DNA of 64,000 nt. Origin: Romanomermis culicivorax. Lineage: Eukaryota > Nematoda > Enoplea > Mermithida > Mermithidae. How positions within the stretch are numbered: position 1 is the first letter of the stretch; each line of letters starts with the position of its first letter. Under the pieces are notes generated by a model. That model did not search any database. It saw nothing but the letters and a program-made list of their open reading frames with translations, and was not told the origin of the DNA. Of this stretch, positions 22,815 through 33,300 are shown piece by piece. The DNA lies in contig CAWUHX010000317.1 in the NCBI GenBank assembly GCA_963922205.1, positions 186,001 to 250,000 on the forward strand. The letters run 5' to 3'. A program made the position numbers and the translations under genes.

Positions 22815-24658
22815 TCCTGAACTATTCTAGGAGTTGCCTATGGATTTCCGTATTCATGAAACTTTGACATGAGTGATTATTAGACGTAACAACATAATTC
22901 TCAAGGCTGAAGTTCAACGAAGAGGCTTAACTTGATAATTTAGTTTTGTGGATTTTCATGTGTGAGCTTTGAATATTGTATGTCAAAATGAAATGAGATG
23001 ACCATGTAGCAAATGACTAGGCATGGGCGATGTACTGATGTTTTCAATCAGCCAGACACTGCGGTCAACCAAGTGGAAAACCAAAAAAATGTGCTAGAAA
23101 TGGGCAAAATGGTAAGAATCACATTTATTTTGGATTGATGATAGACAACCGAAGATCAGAGATCTGGCCCCCAACCAAAAATCTGGATTCTTCAACCAGC
23201 ATGAACTTCTCTCATTGTCTAACACTGCGCATGACTCTAACATGAAAGAGCATGCTACCATAACAATCGCATATACCTGCAAAAACAATATGGGTTTATC
23301 TGTAGTCAGTCCATACAGAAATTCGGTTGGTTCTCAAATCCTCTCCATCTTTGCCAAGCCATATCAGGTTAGAAAACCGGCTGTAGTACATTTATTTCGA
23401 AGAAAATAGACAAAATACAATCAAAGTTGATTGTCGGGCTCATTTCAGATCAAGAGCTCCCAAGGTCAGATTTTCAGATAGTAGTGAATTTAATAATTTG
23501 CGGCGGCAATGTATAGCTAAATGTCCAATATGAATGCACCAGTTTTGACAAAACTAGCCACCCAGTGATCAATTCTTAGGACTTCGGGTAGGGGTAATAT
23601 CCCCTCGTACCCCTCCCTATGGGACAGTCTGGACACTTTTGAACAAAATAAAAATGAAATTATCATGTTGAACATAATTCTTTTCTCTGTACTGTTAGCC
23701 AGTTTTCCAATCAAACTGGCCCTGACTCAATTTTGAATCTGGGGCTACTTTCACAATTCACAAGTACGGTGGTTGAGTCGTACCTCTCACATGCTCAGTG
23801 GTGTCAAGCACAAATACAATTAGTCGAAATAACAATTTTATGGCGCCTAGTGCAGGAATATATGTTGTAATTCTTGGGATTGGAAAATCCGCTGTTTTTT
23901 CGAAATTATGCTTATTTGGGAAAAATGTTCAAAAAAGCTGAAAATGTTAATTATCGACGCACGAAAAACTATATTGGTGCGTTTTCTAACGTGAGCATCT
24001 GAAATTGGCCAACGAAGTGGGAAATAGTGAGTTGTTTTTCGAACATTGCTCTACACCTACTCTGGTTGTTAGTGCATGAATTGTGAAATTTCTATAGCTC
24101 ATTGGCTTGGGTACATGAAAACAATTATCTATGTGACCATTGGAAATCTGCACAATAAAGTATCACTGAAGCGCTACATTTTGGTGCAAGCAAAACCTTT
24201 ATAGAGGTGCCCTGAACTTTTCTAAAGGTTCAGTGGTACCTATAAATAGAAATAGGTGCAAGAGAAAACGCCATTCAATTAGTTCAGTTCATTATTATTT
24301 TCTGTGGTGCAGTGTGTGTCAGTTCTGTGGTGCAGAGTTTGGTACAGGTCAATTTTTATGCCACTGAATCAATAGGGCTCGGATGCGTTTGGTACATCTA
24401 GCCCTTTGTCTGGTGCCGAGAACTAGTCCGTCTGGTAGTTGCCAATTGAGCTATTTTCCATGTATATGATACCTTGACCATTTTTTCTAGTGGTTACTTC
24501 ATGTGATTGTCAAGAATCTAATGTTTCCGTCATGTGAACAAAATATTCGCATTCGAGACATATAAAACACAAAAAGCGAAAAAACTATAAGTATTCTGCT
24601 TCATTAGTAATATATATGGAATAAAGTTAATCCTGAACCTATTGAAAAAGAACTACTC
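22815..24658. other. Stretch without a recognised gene
   Basis: AT-rich sequence with scattered short frames that resemble nothing I know. It contains a degenerate copy of the CAGAG family near 23451-23632 and otherwise no clear repeat ends. Confidence 0.4.
23451..23632. repeat. Degenerate CAGAG-family MITE
   Basis: Shares the phrases CTCCCAAGGTCAGATTTTC and GGGTAGGGGTAATA...CCCCTCCCTATGGGACAGTCTGG with the better copies at 31796-31975 and 24872-25839. I did not find matching target duplications, so the ends are approximate. Confidence 0.6.
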
Positions 24659-24871
24659 TAGGGCCCGTATTCACGATCGCGTGTTAGGGTCGAAAAATGG
24701 AAAAGTTAACACGGCGTTCTAAACCTGCCCCCTACCAGTTTTAGCGGCGTGTTAGCAGTAGTCTGTTTGTTAATTTTTTCAATTGTCATGGATATTATTG
24801 ACCTATTGGATCATCTTGATGAAAGTGAAGAAATAGTACATCCTATTCGTCACTCTCGGGATAGGGCCAAT

Positions 24872-25839
24872 CAGAGGTCCCCAAGGTCGAAAATTTAGGT
24901 AGGGGTAAAATCGTAAATTTTAAGGGTAGTACGTGAAATATGCCGTGACCTTTTTTTTTTTTTTGCTCACGACTTTTTGCCAAGGAGGGGGGAGTTGTAG
25001 TACTCTAACCACATAGAACTTACATAAATGAATAATACCTTATTAATCCCATTAGACTATGAACTACGAGTTTGAAACCAAGTACCACTCCTGATCCACG
25101 TCAACAGATCTCACATGTCTAAACTCATAGCAGGAAAGTATGCCGCAGCTTGGGTAACCATACGTGCACAGAAGATCCAACGCAGAAGCGGAGAAAAGGA
25201 AAGGAGAGCATGAAGAGGCAGAATTTTAACAACATAATGTTTTTCTTCCCAAGGGGCGATTTTTTGATTAATCACATATACATAAGTCATTATTTCATCT
25301 CCTAATTATATTTATAATGATTTCCTACAAGTAGTATATATTAATGTACTGATATCCTTTCCTAAAAATCGCTATATGGCACAGAAGTTCATACCTGTAG
25401 TTGGGGGGGGACCCCCCCCCCCCCAACTCGGCCAACCCTATACCCAAAATCATTTTCCCCCCCAACCCCCCCCCCCCCAGTTGGGAAAAATTTAAAAAAT
25501 TTGCCAAAAAGTGTATGTTTTTTGGCCTTTTTTGGGAAAAATTTCGATTTTTTCCTACCCCCCCCCCCAACTGGTCGGAGGTCTTACAGGTATGCAGAAG
25601 TTCCATACTTTCCCATTATCATTTGCTCAGTAAATGTGTCAAAAAGAGCAGTGAGTAATTCCTCAGAATCACACATTCTGCTATTTTTCTCGAATTAGTA
25701 TAACCTACTGGGGAGAGGATGAAGTCTACCAAAATTTTTTGGTATAGTGAGCTGTTTTTATGGGGGTAGTAAATGAATTTTCAAATCTAAGACGGGGGTA
25801 ATACCCCCCCCCCCCCATACCCCCCCATGGGGTGCTCTG
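24872..25839. mobile_element. CAGAG-family hAT MITE nested in the Harbinger element
   Basis: Starts CAGAGGTCCCCAAGG, ends GGGGTGCTCTG, with perfect 8-bp duplications GGGCCAAT (24864-24871, 25840-25847). It is itself interrupted by a CATACCTGTAA element at 25390-25594. The insertion kept the transposase reading frame. Confidence 0.85.
25390..25594. mobile_element. MITE of the CATACCTGTAA family
   Basis: CATACCTGTAGTTGGGG at the left and CTTACAGGTATG at the right, with 8-bp duplications CAGAAGTT (25382-25389, 25595-25602). Length 205 bp, with poly-G/poly-C blocks close to each end. It is the youngest layer of a three-deep nest (Harbinger, CAGAG element, this). Confidence 0.9.
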
Positions 25840-26383
25840 GGGCCAATCCATTTGAGGGCTACGATGACGTTACCTTTAAATCAAGATACAAATTGTCGAA
25901 AAATGGTTCCCAAGACTTGATTACGCTTCTCCAGGATGAATTAGAAACTTCTGGTCGAAATCATGCGATTCCTCCAGCACTTAAGGTTAATACAAAATCA
26001 TAAGTTTTATTCATAAAAATTGACTGCTCATCAAATGACTGTTCAAACTCAAATATTACATACTGAAAAACGCTGGCATTGTTGAAAAACCTTGTTGACA
26101 TTGACCACAATGTTATTTTTTTTCCTGTTATATCCTTTTTCATATTAAAAAACATGTTTGAGCTTATTCTGCCACTCTGTTACAAAAGTAACACGGTGAT
26201 AACGAAAGTAACACGGTGGTAACACAGTGTTGGCTAACAGGGACTTAACACGCTATTGTGAATACGAGGTGATACTTGACACGGTGTTAGCTCGATCGCC
26301 GTGTTAGCCAACACGGTGTTAAGTCCTAACACCGTGTTGACTTAACACGCGATTGTGAATACGGGCCTAGGAGTGTTTTGTGC

Positions 26384-26819
26384 ATACATGTAATTGGGGG
26401 GGGGGGAGTGCTATGGGAACCCCCCCCCAGAAATCGTCGACCATATGGCTAGCCATTGGGCGACCGCCCCCCCAGGGATTTTCCAATCCAATGGCTAGAC
26501 ATATGGTAGCCCTAGGGACCCCCATACTTCTGGTCGGAAAAATACTGAAAAATGACAATTTTTTGATTAACAATGTCAAATTTTGAACGAAAAATGGTAA
26601 AAAATGTGAATTTTTTTCGCTTCGCGCCATGGATACATTGTTTTCGGTTTTTTTACTGAAAAATTACAATTTTTTGAACTATTTTGCGGACTTTTTTCCT
26701 GAAAAAATCGAATTTTTTTTCCTTGAGACCCCTCCCCCCCAAATTTTAGAAATTAGTGACCCCCGGCCCCAAAAAAGTCGCCCACCCCCCCAGACCTCGA
26801 GGCTCCGTTACATGTATGG
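26384..26819. mobile_element. MITE of the ATACATGTAA family
   Basis: Ends ATACATGTAATTGGGG and CTCCGTTACATGTATGG, with 8-bp duplications TTTTGTGC (26376-26383, 26820-26827). The interior holds CCATATGGCTAGCCATTGG, an inverted partner of it near 26490-26510, and a CGCTTCGCGCC hairpin at 26618-26628. It begins 17 bp after the Harbinger element ends. Length 436 bp. Confidence 0.87.
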
Positions 26820-26827
26820 TTTTGTGC

Positions 26828-27459
26828 AAGTGAACAAGCAAGTAATCCTGAACTCTTGACCTTCTGATACAGTGCAAAATAACACTGTTGAACTTCTAGG
26901 TTGCTGCTAGCAGAACTTGATGAATAGAAAGACGATTGCAAGTGACCAGTCGTAGTTTGATCGCGGTTCAGAGGGGTTACCCCTAATCTGACGCGTACGT
27001 ACTTCATAACAACCTCATTATGGATGATGGAACTCATATTTTGATGAAACATAAACTCTACGGGTGCAACGCGAGAAGTATATTGTGACATAATAGAACC
27101 GGGTGCTGAATAACCAACGTAATGATAAAATGTTATTCAGCGCCCGGCGCTGCATAAAAAAAATTGACATGCTTGGTTATTGGCGCTGAATAACCACTGC
27201 CGTTTCTATCAGGCGCGGCCGTTAGCATATCATACTTGTAAACTATCGTTTTTTGCTCATGGCGCACGATTGTACTTGATTTTTCAGCCCTCCCTCACAC
27301 CCGTACGCGTCTGGTTAGGTATATTCAAATGCGGCCCGCAAAGAGGCCGCGTGCGCATTTTTGGCTGAAGTATATTTTGACAACCCGCATTTTGGCCGCA
27401 CATTGGCAGGTCGCAAAACTGCTCCGCACGTGCGTACCGGTAAGTATATACCCGGCTTT
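26828..27459. other. Repeat-derived spacer with GC-rich palindromes
   Basis: No gene seen. Palindrome units related to CAGCGCCCGGCGCTG lie at about 27098, 27138 and 27182. The part from 27245 to 27450 (GCTCATGGCGCACGATTGTAC, then a GCG-rich stretch) resembles 20020-20290. Confidence 0.5.
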
Positions 27460-27467
27460 AGCCTACG

Positions 27468-28471
27468 CACTGTTTTTTTTCCCACGAGCTTTTTCCACAA
27501 ATGTGGAAAGGGGTCAAATTTTTTTTCCACATGTGGAAAAAATTTTTTTTCGTCTTAAAATCCTCGTTTTTTCGCTTAAAAATGCTCACAGACGCTTCAT
27601 CGCACTGTTTTTGAGCTTTTTCAAGCTTTCCGGTGTTTTTAGAGAAGCTAATTCATTAAAATTGAAGAAAAAATTGAAATGTTCGACTTAAGCCTAATCT
27701 ACAAGCATTGTTGAACAAATTTTCTAGCAAACTATTCAAGAGCATAATTGAATTGAATTACACGAAAAATCGATGGTCAAGTCCTCTATGATGACAAGTG
27801 AAAGCCCAAAAGGAAATTTTTTTGGGTATATTGACATTCTGGGATGCTGGAAAATCAATTTTCCGAACATTTATTTCAAGAATTAGATTCCAAATTTGTG
27901 TTTAAAAGTCGAAATTTCTAGAATTTTACTTGAAAAATTTTAAAATCTGTAATTTATTTGTAAACTCTCATGAACTTGGTGGAAAATATATGAGTAAGAT
28001 GAGCATAAATTTCCGAAAGATATTTCCATGAAGCTTTCGAATTGATTTTACGTTGGCAAAGAAATAATCGCACCAAAAAGCATAGAGACTTGACGTTATT
28101 GATCTTTCTCAAAAGGAAAAAATGCGAATTTTCATTAAATATTATGATAAAATATTGAAGATTACCAATTAAAACATGAAATAATACGTTTAAGATGATG
28201 AAAACTATTATAGATTAATTGATAAATGAAGGTAGACATGATAAAAGCCGCGCCTGAGCTACTTAATAAATAATAATGATTATTAAAGTTATAACCGGCG
28301 CGAAGCGCCGCAAAATTTTGAGATTTGGACCCCCTAAAATGTACCAAAATGCATGTTTTCAATATGAAAACCCCAAATTTTTTTTCCACATTTGTGGAAA
28401 GACCTCAAAAAGTTTTTCCACATTCCAGATTTTTTTCCACATTATAGTGCAAATGTGGAAAAAGAACAGTG
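27468..28471. mobile_element. Non-autonomous hAT element, CACTGTTTTTTTT ends
   Basis: Starts CACTGTTTTTTTTCCCACG and ends GGAAAAAGAACAGTG, with perfect duplications AGCCTACG (27460-27467, 28472-28479). TTTCCACAAATGTGGAAA palindromes repeat in both subterminal regions, likely transposase-binding sites. A CGGCGCGAAGCGCCG hairpin lies at 28296-28310. No coding region is recognised. Length 1004 bp. Confidence 0.9.
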
Positions 28472-28479
28472 AGCCTACG

Positions 28480-29619
28480 CCTAAACCTAAACCTAAGCCT
28501 AACAGGGTTGGGAAAAAACCCATTTTCAAAATTTTGAATTTGGCTTTTTTAGGGTTTTTCTGGGTTAAATCAGGGTTTTTTAATTTCACAATTGTGGATC
28601 TGAATTGTGTATATGAAAGAAAAGCAAATGCACCATATCTAAAGTTTTATTCTTGATAACCAGAATACTTGGTTGGTGGTCCATTTTCAACCCATTTTTG
28701 AACCCAAAAAGCCGTCAGCTGTCTCTTTCTCCAGTGGGTCTGCTGTCTCCCTCAAGATTTTAGGGCTGCTCAAGTCATGTCACCAAATGCTGATGGCTGT
28801 GAGCAGACTTTAGCAGTCAAAAGTAATGCTGTGTATTGCTCCCAGCACTGCTCAGTGACTCATGAGCAGTAAAATCTGCCTAATGTTCAGATAAACTACT
28901 GAATCGAATCAACTTCGGCCAAAAGACAATTCAAACATAAGTTATATTTATTGAATATGAATCTTTAGCTTTTTGATTAGAATGAGTCAACTCAACAGAA
29001 CAGTCACAGGAACCGAATCGAATAAAGCTAAGAAGTCTCCTGAATTGAAAATTTACGATAGCATTTGGTTTGTTTGTTATGTGATCTCATCTCAATTCTG
29101 TTGTCATGTCAGTGTCAGAAAAGACTGCATTGCAGTTACTAAAGTTGGCTCAACTCTATTCCTGAGAACGGAATGGAAAAAAATGAATTTTTTTTTTAAA
29201 AAGCCAAAAACCCAGATCAGCTCTTATACATCGATTGAATATGCTGTATATGGGCAGCGCTAGCCTTTAGTTCACCTAAGCGCAATCTGTAGAACGATCA
29301 TCATTAAAATCGTTTTTTCTATGTGGCATTAAGATCTCTGTGGTAAACCTATGCGTAAATCGCATTCATATAACACAGATCCAATCTATTGGAAAGAGTG
29401 ATTTTTTTCGCGTAGCAATTTTTCATGAGTTTTCTAGTGAAAATCAAGTTTTTGAAACCTTTTTATCCTTTCTTTAGTCTTCACTCATTTACACTCTTTT
29501 TCAACGTTTTTATACACGTGTAGTGACTTTGACCGGCGTGATCATTAATCATTATGTTATCCTTCGCGTCTTAAATGGTATTAATTCATTCATGCACGAT
29601 TTCAGTGACGATTTTGCAA
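28480..29619. other. Upstream region of FBH1 with element debris
   Basis: Begins with a short run of CCTAAA-like hexamers (28483-28502) and then CAGGGTTGGGAAAAAACCC, which resembles the left end of the element at 20650, but no right end was found. The last 200 bases before 29620 should hold the FBH1 promoter and 5' leader. No TATA box stands out. Confidence 0.4.
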
Positions 29620-30353
29620 ATGTCGAAGAGAAAACTCCCACTAAACTTTAGTTATGATTTGGATTTTATGGACGAAATTCCAATATTCCACGATTCGCCA
29701 GATCGGCTACCACGTAATAAAGAAATCCAATTCATATCCTTTCCCGATGAAATTATTGAAATAATTTTCGCATTTTTACCGATTCACGATATTCTTTGCT
29801 CATTGACACGGGTTTGTCGTCGATTTAATGCCCTTATTTCTGGCGAAAAATTCCTTAAATACAAGAAATTATACTATAGATACAATGCGGGAAATAGATC
29901 GTTCACTGACAAAGAACGTATTTCGATCGATTTAGCAATTGTTGATCACGAAAAGTTTTTTGATCCCGAGAAATGTTTGGAAAATTTTGTCTTTTTAGAA
30001 ACAATCAAGGATTTTAAACATTTAAATGAAGAGGTATCTAATCAAATTTTGCAACGTATTGGACTTTCCGAAAACTTAGCAATTTGCAGACGATTTTTCG
30101 ACAAAAATGCACCTCAGAAGCCGTCAGCCTGGTCTTACATCGCCGGATGTATTTTAGTTTCCGAAAATGTCGATCAGATTACAAAATTGTTGAAAGTCCT
30201 CAATGTTCCCCATCAAATTGCGAGCAAGTTATACTTCCTTGAATTTTTTTATTGCGTCGGATTGTACATCAACCTTATTAATAATCGACTAAAAATCCTT
30301 CACCGGTTATCTTTCAATATGTATTATTCGTTGTTCCAATTTGAAAACGATTC
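29620..30353 (+). CDS. FBH1: FBH1 exon 1: F-box
   Basis: Encodes the N-terminus and F-box ([16 protein letters not shown]...[12 protein letters not shown]). The donor is TTC|GTAAGT at 30354, leaving two bases of a codon. Confidence 0.88.
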
Positions 30354-33300
30354 GTAAGTTGAATTTGTAGATTTTGTATAAGGTAGCAGCTGCAGGTATT
30401 CAGCTGTAGCTGATGCGGCTCATTTGGGCAGGGAATAGTGAAGAGATTACCAAAATCGAAAATTCATGATTTTCAGTCTGGAAACAGACATTTTCCGGAT
30501 TTGTATCAGATCGGGGTTAGGGTTCGAAGAGTTGCCCTGTATTCCTTTTGCTATTCTAAAGAGTATGGATACCATAGCAGGGGATGACACTTAGTTTAGG
30601 GGTTCATATAGTTATAGTACTTCATAGACCAAGAGATCCATGTTTTTTTCGCAGAAAAAGAATAGCTTTCATCTTTCCACTTAAAAATTAGAACTCGCAA
30701 AAAAATTCATTTTGGTAATCCTTAATATCTGCATGCTCAGTATGCATTGCTGGGTGTTCCTGGTTGCAGGCTCTACGTTTATGATAGATTGTCTGGCTTC
30801 TAAATTTTAGCCGGCTGTTTATAGTTCAGAATAGATGTTTTTTGTGATTTGGCCATTTCCATGAAAATAGTTGAATTCTAGATGTTTATTCTTGGTTTTA
30901 CAGCTAGCTGACGACATTACCAAGCTGATTGAAGGCATCACAACATCACATTGTGCCAGGGTGACCGTATGACGTGTTGTTAATTGCATGATTTTTTTTT
31001 ATTTTTGTGATTCGGAAAAATTTCTTCTGGCTAGTTGTAGTGGCATCAAAAAGTATATATGCGATCAGAACTTTTTCAGAACTTGCGTCCAAGGTCAAAA
31101 TTTGACCCATGAACAACTCCGTGTTGTTAAACACGACTTAATGATCGGGAATTGCATGAAAATTATCGCCTTAGCCGGAACTGGGAAAACTCGTACGCTT
31201 ATCGAATACGCCAGAGTTAGGCCACACCTCAAATTTTTGGTCATCTTTTATAACTGGGCTTTAGCTCTCGACGCCAGCGAACGCTTCCCTAAAAATTGCA
31301 TTTGTCTCACCATACATGCTATAGCCAAGCGGAATGTTTCCGTCAAGCATTTGGAGAATAATATTTATGTTACGCATTTATCTAAGATCAAAAATTTACG
31401 TGCCTCCGTCAAAGGAATACCCTACTACTCAACTCTTAATCTGGTCAAGTGAGTGAAAGTATTATTAATGCAAAACGTAAATATTTATGCAACGCAATAA
31501 TGTTGCTCATTCGAGTATTGCATCTGTGGCAATAAAATAGGATAGTAGGCCCGAACTTGATACATTTCCCCTTCTTTCGTCCATTTGACGTCCTCTTGAG
31601 ATTGTTACTTCATTCTCATTTTTTTTCCAAAGGTGAACAACATTCCACCTGACAAACAAGTTTTGAATCTGATGTTTGTTCTATAGATTATTACATTAAC
31701 TGTAAGTTAATGAGTTGCAAGTCGTGTGGGTGAGGTCCCTTTCAATGAGTTTCGATTTCCATATTATTTCAGTCAGGAAGTATATACGTTAGCATCAGAG
31801 GTCCCCAAGGTCAGATTTTTCAGGTAGGGGTAAATTTGAAAATTTTCGGGGGTAGTGTAGCCAAATGTCCACTAAACACTTCATTTCGTCTCAAAATTAG
31901 GCGCCCAGTCACGAATTTTTAAAACTTTAGGTAGGGGTAATACCCTCCTCATACCCCTCCTTGTGGAGTTGTCTGGTTAGCATTGTGTGAGATTTATAAT
32001 GAGCCCAGGCCAACGATTCCGCTTGTCGTTTTCGACTAATGGAAGCCTTTGCCCCCGAGCTGAGAAATAAATCAATAACCAACCGTAGTAGTCGGGTCCC
32101 CGCAGATACCCCGACTCTCAAAACGAAGAGGGTGCTACAAACGCAATATCACGAACGTCGACTAACACGTCCTGCGAATCGTCCTGATAATCCGTAATGG
32201 GCGGTCACTGTACTTAAAGAAGCTTTAACCCAAACGAAGGATAATCGGTAGCCAAATAAGAATAAAGAAAGAAAGTCTTTAATTTGAATACTTTTATTAG
32301 AGGCGAGACCACCGACAACGTATAAGTATAGGCAGGCCTGTAGCCAGGAATTTTGTTCGGGGGGGGGGGGCACACAGGTCCACCTTTGCCTTTTTTCAAC
32401 ACTTGAAACATTTCGGGGGGCCACGCTCCCCAACCCACCCTGTCTACAGGCCTGAGTATAGGGCCAAATGGCTACCAGCCACTTATCGACGCTGAACGAA
32501 AAGCGATGTATACTAATTTTCATTTAACAACAACTTTTTGTCTTATGCAAAACTTCACGAACAGGAAAAAACACTGCAATAGGATTCACCTATAACAGTC
32601 ACGAAAAGAGGAAAGACTGAAAAAAGATGAAAAACAACAGAAAGTGTCTAAAAACTACCAGACTAAGTTAAAGTTGGAATGAGGAACAAGAAAGGAGATT
32701 TTACTCCTCATGTTGTATAGGCAACAGGCTTACACAGCAATTGCTAGTTATAATGCTACGATGCAACATTGCTTATTAATATCATTCGTTATTTTTTAGA
32801 GAAACGTTGAGAACGTTCTTTAACAGCAGCGAAGAATCAATAACTATACATCATTGTCCGCAGGCCGTCCGTTTGAAAGATAAGACGGTTGACGGATCAA
32901 TGAAGAGTGTTCGGCTGCTCTACGAGCAACAGCGGGTTATAAGAGAAACGGCCCAGAGAGTATGGGACAAAATTCAGAACGTTGATGATAAAGAAATTCC
33001 AATGTTCCATGATGCATATCTTAAAGTATGTAGAAATCTATTCGTACTCAATTTAAAACGTCATTTCGAAGTTGGATCTTGTTCGGTCACAATTTTCTAT
33101 AGTATCAAGATTTTGTTTAAATCAGTCGCCATCAGTGAGATTTCCTCCCACCAATAAGTTGTAGGAATAAAGACGTTATAGCCGATTTGTTTTTCAGCTC
33201 TTACGGCGCGGATTAGTAATAGCTAAATATGTTTGTTTTGCTACCGAGGTTTCATTTCGGAAGTTAAGACAAAGCTTTCTTGAAAAATATGAAAAAAATT

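Larger units (their letters stand above)
24788..25985 (+). pseudogene. Harbinger transposase, N-terminal fragment
   Basis: ATG at 24788 opens MDIIDLLDHLDESEE..., is cut at 24871 by a nested MITE, and resumes in the same frame at 25848 with NPFEGYDDVTFKSRYKLS, ending with NHAIPPALK at about 25985. The phrases NPFE-YDD-TFK-RY and AIPP are typical of the N-terminal part of HARBI1-like transposases. The DDE catalytic core is absent. Confidence 0.75.
24662..26367 (+). mobile_element. Harbinger-type DNA transposon remnant
   Basis: Terminal inverted repeats GGCCCGTATTCACGATCGCG and, at the right, CGCGATTGTGAATACGGGCC, with TAG on both outer sides (24659-24661, 26368-26370), fitting the 3-bp duplication of PIF/Harbinger elements. 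Subterminal repeats of TAACACGGTG cluster at 26185-26345. It contains the start of a Harbinger transposase and a nested CAGAG-family element. Length 1706 bp, of which about 730 is the original element. Confidence 0.85.

Noticed and set aside
22276..22830. Several overlapping Pro- and Gly-rich open frames
   Set aside because: They are translations of the G-runs in nested CATACCTGTAA MITEs, not proteins.
24235..24300. TATAAATAG followed by an initiator-like TCAGTT, resembling a core promoter
   Set aside because: No open frame or recognisable gene follows, and single TATA matches are frequent in AT-rich DNA.
28483..28502. CCTAAA-like hexamers that could be an internal telomere remnant
   Set aside because: Only about four imperfect units, too few to distinguish from chance.
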